NCBI RefSeq assembly: GCF_002865645.1
Contig: NW_020194519.1
Location: 64,573 to 128,572, forward strand
DNA from: Hyaloscypha bicolor E
Taxonomy: Eukaryota; Ascomycota; Leotiomycetes; Helotiales; Hyaloscyphaceae
DNA length: 64,000 bases
Direction of reading: 5' to 3'
Below are positions 49,617 to 62,600 of the stretch, one piece after another. Below the pieces are notes generated by a model. It was not told where the DNA came from. It saw only the letters and a list, made by a program, of their open reading frames with translations, and searched no databases. Each line of letters starts with the position of its first letter. Within the stretch, counting starts at the first letter, position 1. Made by a program: the position numbers and the translations under genes.

Positions 49617-52008
49617 TTAGCATACCTGTATCAATCGGTCGGCCTGATTGATTCCCGAATTCTCGGCTATATAGATAAGTCTCCCTTTCACAAAGGCAAG
49701 TTGTTCCGGAGTAGCAAAGTCAGAATTCGCTGCAACGAACATTGGCCACATCACATAGAAAGCGCCAACTCCAATCACTTTCAAATTGCTGCTGCAAGCG
49801 GATTGAGATTCTCCTGCGAGAGCTTCGTCTGAACGCCCTTTCCATCCCAGGAAGTACGGAATGCTGGCAATAATACCGTCGATCAACTCAATACAGCGCC
49901 GACGTGCGTTTGAGTAACTGGTGGTAAGTCTGTAATCCTTCGGATATCCTGTCCACGCAACGGCACGGAGAATTGAAGTCCATATGAGAATCTGAGAGGA
50001 TCTCGCTATGTTGTATCTGTATGCGGCCGTGAGATCTGTGAATGCTTCAACCCTTTCCGAAAATGCTTTTGACGTAGCAAAATCCATCGTGTCCTCGTTA
50101 TCGATCCAAGCGACCGTTGTAGGTTCCCAACACGAGGCTTGGTTTTCTTGCCAATCCCTATATTGCTTCTCGAGTTGTACTGCTCTTGTGAGAAATTCAA
50201 CAATAATTTCAGTATTGCAAGCCGTTTGCGGCGACAAGGTTGTAATTTTGTTGTTATCCTCGAGAAGCTCGGCCACATGTAGATTGAGCAAAGCATATCT
50301 TTGTGAGACTTCTTCTTCTGGAACTCTATTAGTCCACCAGTATACTCCACGATTAGGTGCTTTTGAGGTCCCAATCAGGCTCGGCAAAAATACCTGAGGC
50401 ATCGATTCCAGTATCGATAGTATTAGGTATTTTTCAGGTATCGGAAGAATCGATAGGTATTGATACCAAAATCGATTCTTACCCCTAAAAATTATCTCAT
50501 TATTTTATTATTTAATTTATATAAAAATATATTTATATATAATCCCTTTAATTTCTAGTCTTTCTATTAAAAAAGTTATTTATAATTATTAATAAAAGTT
50601 AACAATATTTTAAAATTGAAATAGCTCTCGTATTCGGAGAATTATGCCTCGTATTCGCATTTCTTATCAAGATGCTAAATATATAGGCGAGCCTTACGAA
50701 AACCTCAAAAGCTCATTTTTACTTAAAATAGCCGCATTGAGATGAGTTTTAGTCTAAAGTATAAGACAAGTAGCTAAATAGAAAGCCTGAATTAAGTAGA
50801 ATATTTGCGCTACTAGAAGTTTTCTTATAAAACAAGTGGTTCTAAAGTTAATTATAATTAAAGGGGAAAATTAGGCTCGGGGAATCGATACTACTATCGA
50901 TACTATCGATACCTTACGATTCTGGCATTGATACATATCGATACCTGAAATTTAGGTATTTTTGCCGAGCCTGGTCCCAATGTATTCGATTGTCTAACGA
51001 AAGTAAGCGGTTGCTCTGTCACACCGACTTTTGTACTTACCATCAATTCTCTAACAGCGAGAAATAATTCTCTGCTAATCTCACTTCGGAACAGTCTCCT
51101 CCTTCCAGAAGTAATCAACGCCACCGCGCCGTCAATATGAGAATGCCACCCTTTAAGATCTGTTTCCGGGCGAACCATTGCCTGTATAACTGTAAGTATT
51201 TGAATACGAATTAGTCGGAGAGGAAAAACTTACCTCATAAACTGATAAGAGTAAAGTGGTCGCCATGGTTGAATCTTCTTTCGCCAGTTTTGGATCGGTC
51301 AAGGCGACGTTGATCTGCTTCAGGGCTTGGACATAGCTAAGTTTTGCTTTTGAAAGCAGGCCACCAGAGTTTGGTTGAGCTCCTAAGGAAGCTAGACTGA
51401 CTGCAGAAAAGGCAGATCGCAAAGGCGAACGTTCGCTAGCAGTGTTGAGAAGAGGGATGATGAAATTGAGGTGGCCCATTTTGGTGGCCGTACTCGGAAG
51501 AAGGATGAAGTTGGCAAGGAAAAAACACTGCGCAGCTTCGTGTTCTGGAACTCGAAAGTGCATAGAAGACAAGCTCCTTTGGCCAAGGAGAGCTTCCATC
51601 GCACGAGGAACGAAGTTCATGGAGTTAGGGACCAAGTGGCTGATAGCCATTGGATCCGCTGTCCGGAAACTCTCACTCCCGACAAAATCACTGAGGAGTG
51701 AATCGCCGACATATTCTGAGCTTGATTTGGGTTTGTGCTCATATGTGGGAGTGTTCCCCTTTCGAGATGCAGGTTTACCGCCGAACCGAACTTTTGATAG
51801 ATCTCGATATCCAGGACAAATTCTTTTGAGCTTCTGGCATCTCATGCAGCTCGGCCTGCTCTCATCGCACTAGAATAGATATCAATCACCCAGAATTATG
51901 AACGGCCACCCGTCAGATAGATGGATTGAACGAAGGAGCATTCAATACCTTGATATGCCGAGCTCTACAAGTTTCGCAGCTTGCTGAGGGCTTTCCTGTA
52001 TTCACCAT
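49617..52008 (-). pseudogene. Zn2Cys6 transcription factor gene disrupted by a hAT element
   Basis: Exon 1 (51949-52008) and exon 2 (51234-51869) join to give CETCRARHIK followed by CDESRPSCMRCQKLKRIC, a perfect Zn(II)2Cys6 cluster (C-x2-C-x6-C-x6-C-x2-C-x6-C). A third exon starts at 51181 (AMVRPETDLKGWHSHIDG), with a GTAAGT donor after ELM. The fourth starts TIEYIGT and is interrupted at 50973 by the element at 50376-50973; it continues SKAPNRGVYWWTN to 49617. Removing the element with one 8-base duplication restores an open frame, so the allele was intact before insertion. Members bind CGG-type sites as dimers. The target is unknown; the SDR gene nearby is a candidate by position only. Confidence 0.8.
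50376..50973. mobile_element. Non-autonomous hAT element, 598 bases
   Basis: The ends are exact inverted repeats beginning CAGGCTCGGCAAAAATACCT. They are flanked by the 8-base direct repeat GTCCCAAT (50368-50375 and 50974-50981), the duplication length of hAT transposons. The interior is AT-rich and carries repeated ATCGATA motifs near both ends; there is no transposase frame. It sits in an exon of the Zn2Cys6 gene. Confidence 0.92.
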
Positions 52009-52776
52009 CGCAGAAGATATGTGTATGTCGCTCAACAAAAACAATTCAATGTTGAATTCGCATGAACTATGATCCACAGAGGCCACAGATATATGTCCCC
52101 GTGAGAAACACACAAGCAAACTAGTCGTATTCGTCTGGGAACCTGGTTTGAAATGTCGTGATCCTTCAATCTGCGCAGAAAGAAGTCAAAGCGCGGTGAG
52201 CTCAATTAAGCTTCAATCAGCGTGTGCAACACTGATGCAGGAGTGATCTGTGATACGAAGATCCCCCAGGCTTGAAGCATGGGTCGTTTAACTGAGGTCC
52301 ACAGACAAGATGAGGGTCAATACGAGGCAGAGAATCGAGTATAGATGGTGATTCGGTGTATTGGTTTTGGCTTAGTCCAAACTCCATACGTAGATTGTCA
52401 AATGGACTACTATGCGACGTGTAGTGTTTCTAGAGAACTTGGAATCTTCGGCAGGTGTCTCCCACGAGACAGTGTCTGTGCTTTCCTGACCTTCCAGTGC
52501 TGAATAGAAGCATCGTGTGACTTGCCCGTTGAAGGTAAGAACACATTTATTGAAGAGGCTCTTCTGTTTGTGCCGGTTATTCTATCAAATCCGCATCGGA
52601 TGTTGTATCCATCCTGTCTAAGTTGCAGTGCGGAGGTAAAGATCATAGACAAATTTTTTGATCCTCTATCTTTTGAAACCGGCTGCCTGGTGCTCGGACG
52701 TTGACAGGGAAGTTCCCTGCCGTAAACACTATTTATATTTCTGAAACCATACGCCTTTACCGAGGCCTTAGACACC
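52009..52776. other. Upstream region of the Zn2Cys6 gene
   Basis: No gene is recognised. A 121-codon minus frame (52410-52775) has no known motif and is doubtful. Confidence 0.4.
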
Positions 52777-52915
52777 TATCCCTTCATCCGGTGAGACATT
52801 GCTAGCGAATTAGCCACAGCTGTGGCGCCCAATAAAATTATAGCATCTGGAATTTTATTAGGTGCACTTTATTAGGTGTCACATCTGTGGCAATGTCTCA
52901 CTAAACGAAGAAATA
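52777..52915. mobile_element. Diverged sibling of the hairpin MITE
   Basis: The left arm reads TATCCCTTCATCCGGTGAGACATTGC. The right arm, in complement, reads TATTTCTTCGTTTAGTGAGACATTGC, with a second paired region CACAG..GTG..CC.AATAAA. The arm starts like those of the element at 41-188. C-to-T changes in the right arm suggest RIP. Confidence 0.7.
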
Positions 52916-54360
52916 AACTCACATTAATATTGTATTTGATATTGCATACTTATTATTTAGTACTTTACTCTTATAAGACTTAATAAATTAATAGAATCTA
53001 ATAAGTACTTAAAATTCCAATTAATTTTATTAAAGACTATAATTAACTTATTACTTATTTATAGAATTATTTCTTAAGAATTTCTTATGAATAATAAAAG
53101 AAAAGTCCTTTATAAAAATTTATTTTAAGTATATACTTTACTTATTTTACTTATTTTATATTATAATCAATTACTTAAAAAGATTATAATAAATTATTAA
53201 TATAGCTAATATCTCGAAAGTTATATAATATAATTATATAATCTAAAAATAACGGAATATAAGTGTGACGGGCACACGTGATGGCGCATGGACAGGTGTC
53301 AGATGTCGTGGATCTAGTTTCCTATTTTGGGTAAAGCTTGCGATCGGAATCGTACGGGCGATCGGAATCGTACGGATTGCATGGGATTGCATTTCCTAGT
53401 TAAGTAAAGGGCTTCGCATACTTGGCTAAGCACTAGGGAATATATAGGGAGACGCTCCTAGCTTTGGAAAGGGGCATTAATTAGTCTTTTATTGGAATTA
53501 ATTCTTGGAATTAGTTACACTTGCAAGCGTCACTCTGCAGCTTACTTACCTTGACTACTTATATATTACCCTGCTATTACGTGCCTTATAATAAGTAATA
53601 AAATATAAATAATAGAATATAAGTAATACTTATTATATAACCTCATATTATATATATAACTTAATTAATAAACTAGTTCTAATTAGGCTTAGTAGATTTA
53701 GAGAAAGTATATTAATATTATAATATTATAATTTTTATTTCTAAATATAAATTATTTTACTAACTTATATATTTAGTATTTTATAATTATATAATAATAT
53801 TATATATTACTAGTAAACCAATAATTATAAATATGTTTAAATTTCTTAATAAGAAAACACGTGACTTTAATAAAAACTTTTAGTTTTATTAATTAAGCTA
53901 AATACTTAATTAAAAAGTTAATATAATTAATATAATGGCGGGATTGAGGCAATAGCCAGGGCTTAAAGATCCAAGTATCTCATATATTAAAAAATACTAA
54001 GCTATAGAATAAAGTAGAGAGGATGCCTCGACCTTTAGTATTATTCCGCCCAAGTAATTCCGGCTTAGCTTCGTTTTGTACCTGTTTCTAATATCCTGTC
54101 CTTGGCAGATCATGCCCTTATACCAGCCGTTATAATTAATAATAAACTAATAAGCTCTTAATTTATTATATTACTATTAAATACTTTTTTAATTTATAAG
54201 GCTCTGTTTTCTTTGCCTTAAAAGTAAAATAAATATAATAATTAAACCCTTATTTTATTTTATAATATAATAAAATTCAAAGCTTCCAAAGACTAATGCC
54301 TTCTTAATACTAATATTCCTTGCTATGAGTGTGACGTCCCCATCCTTATCCTTGACCCGA
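52916..54360. repeat. AT-rich block with a less-eroded LTR-like core
   Basis: Bases about 53270-53560 keep normal composition (GTGTGACGGGCACACGTG, a direct repeat of GATCGGAATCGTACGG, then TTGGAAAGGGGCATTAATTAG), while both sides are A/T-rich. The segment from about 53420 on is the better-preserved sibling of 38060-38350. GTGTGACG recurs near 54329, close to the far edge, so this may be a decayed LTR element. No coding pattern is visible. Confidence 0.55.
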
Positions 54361-55892
54361 AATCACAATCTATTCTAAAATCCGTACAACCTCCGGTTGC
54401 TGAAACGCCGTAGCTACGTCTATCGCGCTCTCGAACTTTCTGTTAAATGCATTCTTATTAGCTCCATGGGCTAAGAGAAACTCTACCACATCTACATGTC
54501 CCTGAGAGCTAGCAACCAGCAAAGGAGTGCCGAGAATACTTCCCAGGCCTACTCCATCAACATTTGCTTCTGAAGAAAGTAACTGCGCTACAATGCCCAA
54601 ATGACCACCATAAGCAGCCGCGTAAAGCGGTGTACCGAAAAAGTCACTCGGCTCGTTGATGAGGGACGTTATATCTATTGCCGTGTCTGTTGTCAGCCTA
54701 TTTGATAACAGCATTCTAACAGATTCTCCATCGCCGACCGCGGAAGCGACATGGAGGGGACGGCCGTGGAGTAGGCTTTTGACCCAACCGTTTACGCCCC
54801 TCTCAATCAATAGCTTTGATACATTCGTAGAGCGAGCTGCGAGGGAGAGATGGAGGGCATTTCGTCCATCCTTTGTTTGAACATGGAGCTGTCCACTGTC
54901 TTTATCAATCATTTTGCCCAGGCTATGGGCTGAGTCCGTGATCGCAGCGACGTGCAGTGGAGTTAGCCCAATTCTTTCATTGATGTAATTTGAGTGTTCT
55001 CGACCGTCTATGCTCGCTTCGAGGACCAAGGTGTCTCTTGCGTCCACCGGGGAAGAAGCTCCGAAGAGCCCATTTTGTGGCCATATAGAACCAGGCGGAC
55101 CTTGCAGCGAGGGATCCAAGATCTCCAACATAGTTTGGGCCTGGCTCTGTGGTTTAGGTTTATAGCCGTTGTGCCTTTGGGGGAGAGCGGGGAATCTTCC
55201 TATTCGAGAGCGAGGACGCGATCTCCCTAACGAGCTTTGACGCTCGATATTGAATGCAATGTTATCTGAGTCAATCCCAGAGAATCGAAAACTTTGACTT
55301 GATCCCACCGCATCCAGTAGTGGTGGTAGAGTTTGTTCAGCATGGTTATCCATAGCGATGTTTGGCATCGAGCTCGCGGAAACATCTGGAATCCGGACGA
55401 TGCCACTCTCCGTCAGCAGTTTAACGATAGAGGAATTTCCACTCTTATGGGTAGACTGAAGTAGTGCATCGCCTTCGTCCACAGAGGTATTAAATTCTGC
55501 CCAACTGCCCACAAATATCCGAACAATGGTCAGATTTCCACGCTTCACGGCTAAATGAAGAGCAGAAAGTCCATTCATACACGGGTTATCCAATGTGAGT
55601 CTTGGACGCAGATTGAGATGAGAAAGAATTATCCCGACCGCCTCAGGTGAATCTATATCCACTGCAATGCATAACGGAGTGAGTCCCAACTGGTCCTGCA
55701 CCTCTAAGGATGCACCACTGTTGAGGAGTAAAGACACGATTGAAAGGTGGCGGTTTCTCAAGGCAGTTTGTAAAGGCGTGAGTCCAGAAGACGCCTCCGT
55801 ATCGATGAACTGGCAGCTGTTGCAACATTCGAGAGCGAGCCGTAGACCACTTTCATTGCCGTGACTAGCTGCTATGTAGAGTTCGGAATCCC

Positions 55893-56596
55893 CAGTGTGG
55901 GAAATGAGTAGAGTAGAGTAGAGTAGTGGGCCCTACTCATATTCTACTCAAATAAATTTCTCACTACTCATACTCTACTCAATACTCTACTCAACTACTC
56001 TAGAATATTCCAGAGTAGTTAAGTAGTATGCACGTGATATTACACGTAATATACTAGCTTAATTAGGTAAGGCTCCGGAGTGGCCCGAGTCTAGCGCCAC
56101 TGCACTGCCCAATCAAGTAGTAGCAAGGCTTAGTAAGCAAGGTAGAACCTTAATATATTCTTAGGCTTCCTTAGCTATTAAGGGCAAACTCTTCTCTCAA
56201 GGTACTCTTATTATTTAAATTACATAATAGACTTAATAAGAGTACTATTAAGATAATATCTTACTTAAAAAGCTGGGAGTTATTTAAAGACGAATTAGAA
56301 GAAGTAAAAGAAGAAGAAAAAAAGCAGGAAAAGAAAGATTTCGAGGAGGGAAATCTAGTTTTTATAGAAGAAAAGTGGTATTTAAGTAGCCTTATATAAG
56401 CTCTAGCTTAAATTATATAGTACTGCTTAATATGTACCTTATTTATTTATTAATAATTAAATAAATATTGACTTTTTATATTTACGTAACTTGCACGTGA
56501 CTACTCTTGAGTTACTCTAGAGTAGTACTCTACTCTACTCTACTCAAGACTACTCTAGAGTAGCTTGAGTAGCTTGAGTAGTTTTTGCCCACACTG
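55893..56596. mobile_element. Non-autonomous hAT element, 704 bases
   Basis: The ends are CAGTGTGGG (left) and CCCACACTG (right). They are flanked by an exact 8-base direct repeat GGAATCCC (55885-55892 and 56597-56604). Subterminal regions are packed with GAGTA/TACTC motifs, typical hAT transposase-binding arrays. An inner segment (GTAATATACTAGCTTAATTAGGTA..GTCTAGCGCC) resembles the MITE at 27895-28355. No transposase frame is present. It is inserted in the ankyrin part of the NLR gene. Confidence 0.92.
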
Positions 56597-59093
56597 GGAA
56601 TCCCCGTCTTCAGTTGTCGAGGGCATTGCTCGCCATCGGCAGAAGAACAGGAAAATATTGACTCAAACAATGGTCTCCCCGTGCACTGTAATGTGATAAG
56701 CCCCACCCCGCGGCATCGTGAACACTGGAGTCAAGCTCAAGCTCGACACCAAGTGCTTCAGCTGCAGCTAAGAAGCACCTCGCGATCTCGAATTGTCCAT
56801 TGCGAGCAAAACTGGCTAAGATTCCGTGACCAAAAGTCTTCAAGGTTCCAGCATTAGAATTTCGGAGCAGAACACTAGCAGCTCCAATGTGATGCATTGA
56901 TAAGTCTGTTTTTGAAAAGAAGTCGTCAAACAGTGTACGTCCCGAGGAAAGAATTGAATTCATTGATGCTCCATAAGAAAGAAGCAATGCAATCAAGTCC
57001 GGGTCTGGTTTTTTGAGGCCCATAAGAGCGAGCGACAAGGGCGTATCTAGTCCAGCAGTGGCTGAGTTTATACTGCCAACCATTACATCGACGTCATTGA
57101 TTGAAGGTTCGTTCGCTTGATCCCCAAGATGAAAAGATTCTTCTACAAAATGTCAGTGATGATGATGTCGACGACTCTCAAACCTTGCTTATGTTCCAGT
57201 AGGCACTCGACAGTGCCTAGGTCGCCCCTGCGACAAGCAAAATGAAGTGGTGTCCAGCGGTCCACGTCTATTTCGTCCCTGTTCGCTCCTTGATCTAAAA
57301 GACGTCTAACGAGGGTCCGACCCGCCGAGCTTCCCCACTGGGCAGCAAGATGAAGAGGCGTGCGTCTTTCGCTATCTTGAAGATTAACATTAGCTCCATG
57401 CTCTAGTAAGAGCGTGAGGTCATCTTCTGTTGCCCAGTTTGCCCAGTTTTTTTCATTTAGTAAGGCGTGAATAGGACATGATCCGTCAACTAGTACGTTG
57501 ACGTCGACATTGTGTCCAAGAATTAATGCAATAATGTCCGATCTGGCGTTCTCATATGCAAAATGAAGTATTTTGGGTGCTTCTCGACGAAATATGTCGA
57601 TGTGGTTATCTCCCACCAGCTGCTCGAAGAAGGCCAAGGCGTCTACACCTTCGGAGTACTCATCCCCATTTAGCCACATTACCATCTGCCAAGGTGAAAG
57701 TTCTGTACTCGAGTCAGATCCTGCCTCCAGAAGTATGAAAGCGATGGACCAATATCCTCCTTTCAACGCAAGATACAGAGCTGACTTATTTCCTGAGTTG
57801 AAAGCATCAACACTGGCGCCTTCGGCAAGAAATCGTACAACGGCTGCCTCGTTTCCAATTTGGCAGGCAAGCGTAAGTTGCTGGTCTGGAATATTGTTCC
57901 GATTCTTAATTCCGGTTTCAGCATCCCCGCACCTCTGACGTTTGGAGAAAACCTCCTCCATAATTGCAAGAAACTTGGAATCTCGCGGCCAGAGAGCATT
58001 CAACTCCAGTGCGCACTTTATGAAATATTTCCAAAAGGGTATTATCAGAGATGAACCGCCCGCGCACATCCTCATTTGATCTTCAGGAAACGGGATAAAT
58101 TCTCACAATCCATCCCAAAGCAGATCTCAGCTGACAAGTTGACAGTGGCGAGGCACAGTCGTTGAGTGAGAGGAAGCGATTTCGTCAATACCAATGCAAC
58201 ACAGAGTGGACTGGTTAGGCTTGAGACCTCATCTTTTGGTACACCTGCGCATCGAACCATTTGACTGACATCTGCGCCTTTGGATAACAAAATATCGTAT
58301 ATTTGTACTTCATATTCTTCCCTTCCGCCCTCTGCACCTGCGAATTGAAGTGATAGGGCGTACCATAGATTTGTTGGGACATAGCTTGAACCACCCTCGC
58401 CCGAGAGAAGGAGTCGAGTGAGTGGGGTACCAAAGTATCTACACCTTGCATTCGGATCTGCGCCTTCGGAAAGCAACCTTTCCGTTGTGTTTTTGAGCAA
58501 CAACTCACATGCCAAATGGAGAGGAGTTAGGTTCACCTCGGAACCAGGATTCCATTCGATGTCCATTTCCGCAATTCCGAAAGAATCGGGCACAAAATGT
58601 TGTCTCCAGAGGAAAAACTTTTCGTTGGCTTGTGGTGTGAAGAAACGACGCAACTGAAGTTCCGCCTGGGCCTCTAATTGAGGAATGTTGAGGTAGTCGA
58701 AAAATAGAGACGCAGCACAATTGTAGAAAGGAAAATTGTCATGAAATCGCTCTGATTCAGAGACATTGTCGACATCCACGACTAGGCAAAAGTCGTCTAG
58801 ACCCAGATATGCTAGGCAGGTTTTAGCCAGGTAAGTAAGGTCCGTCGACTCCTGTACCAGATATTTCCGAACAATGGGGCTTTCTACCGAAGCTTCTGAA
58901 GATAACAGAAACTCCTTTACGGTGAAGTGCGATAGCTCCAAGGTGTTCTTCTCAGTATTTCTTCGAGCCAGACTACTGCACCACTCGATGATGCCTATCT
59001 CGTCGGGAATGGCATCGCGCTCCGCGTGTGCTCATCTTCAATGGAAATCGCGTGGGACAAAGCAGGCAATGTAATGGTTGAGGTATCAGCTCG

Positions 59094-59419
59094 TGTTGAA
59101 TTGGTACTAGCTTACTAGTCCTTCCAGTACCAGGTTCAACTACTAATATTAGCTTCGCCACTCTCATTTATAATGGTTTACTATGGAAGCATATGGAATA
59201 GCTCACTATGGAAGCTCAGTGAACGCTCACTAATATGATTTATCAGCTGATTTATAATATACTGGAGGAAATCGCCACCCACTAGTGGGTATATAAGAAC
59301 TGTACTTTAGATTCCTTCCTCTCCCTTTTTATTTTTCACTCTCCTGTATCTAGTCATTCTACAGATTGTCAAACTCCAATATATCGATTTTCCATCAATA
59401 AATCGATCACTTTCCAATA
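59094..59419. mobile_element. Solo LTR, 326 bases
   Basis: The element starts TGTTGAATTGG and ends CCAATA, close to TG..CA ends with one transition. It is flanked by a 5-base direct repeat GCTCG (59089-59093 and 59420-59424). TATATAAG near 59292 and a C/T-rich stretch after it suit an LTR promoter. Removing it rejoins the NLR frame as VLNDGRADTSTITL. No internal retroelement sequence remains, so it is a solo LTR left by recombination. Confidence 0.75.
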
Positions 59420-60517
59420 GCTCGCCCATCGTTCAATACCAGCCATTTTAATATTCTTTTTAGATATGTTTTTGCCTTATGCGATAGTGTCCTGTCAAGT
59501 CTTTCTAGAATTCGCACATAGGTTGCTGGGAGATCGGGCGGAAGCTCTTTGAGGGCCTTGCGAATTTCAGCATCATTTGGCAGACCACGAAGAGAGTCCA
59601 GTTGGCATTTGACCCACTGAAACCTTTTTGCAAAAGAATTAATTAGCAACGGATTTGGACAAACATTTTAAGCAGGTGTACCTACATGCCATCAGCGCCG
59701 TTTATTAAGGCCTGAATAATATCTCCCTTCAGAGCGCTGTCTCGAATCCTCAGCCTCCCGGTCTTTGCACGCCGTTCAACTTCGCATGCAACTAAAGTTC
59801 CAGATCAAGCGACATTGCTGCAATGGATACCTTGGCAAACTCACCGAAGCACTCCTCAATATCGCGTTCTTGGCGGCTCGCAATAGCTATTCGGATGGAT
59901 CCAGCATGCCCGTCGTGAAGGGTAGACAAGATGCGAACGAGTTCAGATCTCTCAATTCCTGGGCTGGAGCCGCATTCATCAAGTCCATCTAAAATGATCG
60001 TGACTTCTGCAAATGAATTGGAAATGTCCAGTAGTAAGACTCCAAGATCTTGCTCCGTTGGACGACTAGATGGTCTTCCTGCTGGATGATGTGAATTGTA
60101 GAAATCTTTGACTTTGGTAAGAACGAGAGCCTCCTGCAACGCCAGTTGTCTCACTAAGGAGCCAAGGATATTTGTGGGCTCTTGGCTAGCAGCATTCTTA
60201 TAATCGCAATAATAGAAAGCCACTCCATTATCCTGCAGGGAAAACACCTCCTCAATTACAAGGGACGATAAGATGGTCTTGCCAGCTCCAGGGATACCAT
60301 ACAGCCACATGGCTGAGTTCTTCGTCTTGACCCAATCAATAAATTCCGGACTGTCGATGAGCCATCTGCAAGTGCCTTTCTGATAGATTTTGCGAGCAGC
60401 CTGGTGGTTTTGCAGAGGATCGACAGGAGACAGCCAGTTCAATTGTTTTTTCGTCTCCTCTCCAAACTCTTGAGTGAGGCGTAATAGTCGGTCTCCCTTC
60501 TCTGTTCGCTTCGCTTA

Positions 60518-61798
60518 ACCGAAGTCCCTCACCAAAACACGTTCCGCACCAAAACACGTTTTCGCGAATTTTTATTTCTTTAATAGCTAAATAACTATAA
60601 ATCCGTTTATTATAAAATTTAAAATTTAATTATATAGAATAATAACTTAGTATAATAATAATATTAGATTTATATTTATATATATAAAAGAATAAACTTT
60701 TAATATAACTTTTTAATTAATATATAAATTATTATAAAGCTATATATTTTGCATTTAAAATACTTAATATTATTTATAATATATAAAAGATTTTTTATAA
60801 AAAGTACAATTTCTTAATAAAATTTAAGTAAAAGTTTAAAGAAAATTAAATTATTATTAATTTTCAAGTTTCTTATAAAATATAACTTAATAAAGAACCT
60901 ATACCTAATTCCTTTAATTTATTTATAGATAGTATATATAATAAAGCCATTTTACTTTTAATTTTTATTTAAAAGTATTATATATATAAAATTCTATAAT
61001 TTTAAATTTATCTTAATTTAGAATAATATTATATTATATATTATTTATATTTATTTATTAGAATATATATTTTAAAGCTCTTTATATAAATAAAAGCAAA
61101 TATAAATTATTTTTATTAATAATATTTAATATAATACTTATATTATAACTTTTATATTAAAATTATAAATTGTTTTTAAATTATTAAAGATTTAATAAAG
61201 ATAATATTATAATATTATTAGTTATATATTAAAGAAATATATAGAAATAAAATTATGAATTTCTTTTACTTTTATATTATATAAATCTTTTAAAAATTAT
61301 TATAGAAAATTTAATTATAATTAAATATAAATATTAATTAATAAAAATATTTATAATTATGAATTTTTATATTTAAAACCTTTATTTATATATTATTTTT
61401 ATTTATTAAAATTAAAAATTTAAAAAAGAATTCAAAAATTAAATCTTTAGTTTTATAATTAACTTTATAAAAAACAGGTTATATAAAAGTTTAATATATA
61501 TATATTATAAATACTATAATAAAATTATAATTTTATAATTTTTTCGCTTTATAGTATTATATAATATAAAATTTATATTAATATTAATATATTTTAATTA
61601 AAATTATTAAAGATAAAATTTTATAAGATATATTTATTATCTATATAATTTAATACTATTAGTAGGCTTTATATGCTTAGGGAATCCCATATATTAAAAA
61701 TAAAAGGATTTTATAAAGTGGTTACTTGTTAATTAGTAAAAGTGTTTTTCTTAAGCGCGTGTTTTGGTGCGGGACGTGTTTTGGTGCGGGGAATCGGT
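60518..61798. mobile_element. TA-flanked DNA transposon remnant (Tc1/mariner-like), RIP-eroded
   Basis: The ends match as inverted repeats: ACCGAAGTCCCTCACC and the complement of GGTGCGGGGAATCGGT. Within each end the unit GCACCAAAACACGT occurs twice. The dinucleotide TA flanks both sides (60516-60517, 61799-61800), as for Tc1/mariner elements. The 1.2-kb inside is nearly pure A/T with no frame left, while the ends kept their GC. It marks the upstream edge of the recognisable NLR gene. Confidence 0.75.
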
Positions 61799-61800
61799 TA

Positions 61801-62600
61801 TGTAGGTAGCCCTTCATAGCGTTGTCGTCGTCATCATCACCCATGATATGCATTTCATCCAGAGCACCTGTCCAAGCCAACTCCATAGAAACCGGTGGAT
61901 GACCGCTTGGAGGTTTGGCAGGATGCATAGGTCCTCCTGGCTCTCTAGGTGACGCAGGGGGTAGACGACCTCGTCGAGATTAAGAGAATATCTCCGCATG
62001 TTCAATTTCAAATGCCAGCCACTCCATTCCTGTGACTACATTGATCGTATGTGTCCCATGATAGAAATAAGTATTGTTAGGTATCATGCATCAATTTTCC
62101 CTTTCTTGTGCATCGCATAGGGCTAGTAAGCTTGCCGCTTTCTTGCTCAGGCGCTAATCATCCTCGGCTCCCCCTCGGCTCAGTCGCCTCGCCTGAGTAA
62201 ATTGAGAATTGGCTTGGCCTCCAAAGGGATCCTCACATCTCGTGTGATGATGCATTGATGTACAGTACTTACTGTTGCCATCACGCTTGATGAACATGTT
62301 TAAACCCAAATCTGCATCGGACATTATCGCATAGCTGGCAAGGATCTTGACAAATCGCTCCGGCTCTTTGTGAATATCGAACTTCTTGGAGTTATACAGT
62401 CCAGATCGGTCGAATACCCAGAGCCGCATTATGTTCTTACAGATCATAAACCCAGGCACGAATCACCGCTCAGGTTGGCTTCCAAACACTTCGCGTGTAT
62501 ACCCTGCCAACTGCACCAGTGTTTTTGCAGATCGATCCTCATCAGACTGCTTTATATGGGTGCGTAGTGCTATTGTAGTGGCTTAGGCCTAAAGAAGTCT
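61801..62600 (-). pseudogene. FunK1-type fungal protein kinase relic
   Basis: The minus frame reads KTLVQLAGYTREVFGSQPER, a TGA, then IMRLWVFDRSGLYNSKKFDI, KEPERFVKILASYAIMSDAD and LGLNMFIKRDGN. This is the characteristic central region of FunK1 kinases, a family expanded in ascomycetes and basidiomycetes and of unknown role. The TGA could be CGA mutated by RIP. Downstream pieces (MELAWTGALDEMHIMGDDDD) may belong to the same gene. The kinase core is incomplete. Confidence 0.65.

Larger units (their letters stand above)
54370..60515 (-). pseudogene. NACHT-ankyrin (fungal NLR) gene broken by mobile elements
   Basis: Reading 5' to 3' on minus, the NACHT domain comes first: KGTCRWLIDSPEF, Walker A GIPGAGKT (about 60275-60298), Walker B ILDGLDECG. 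After a frameshift near 59772 come LRIRDSALKG, an intron and FQWVKCQLDSLRGLPND. A solo LTR (59094-59419) interrupts after VLNDGRA. Then follow IIEWCSSLARR, LSHFTVKEFLL, and ankyrin repeats from about 58500 down to 54370 (ERRTPLHLAAQWGSS, GLTPLHVAAITDSAH), interrupted by a hAT element at 55893-56596. More frameshifts lie near 58075, 59030 and 56610. Such proteins are thought to act in self/non-self or danger recognition. The effector domain expected at the N terminus is missing or beyond the transposon at 60518. The gene is non-functional as written. Confidence 0.85.

Noticed and set aside
53350..53385. Direct repeat GATCGGAATCGTACGG considered as a CRISPR-like or telomere-like array
   Set aside because: Only two units in a eukaryotic AT-rich repeat; no spacers and no array.
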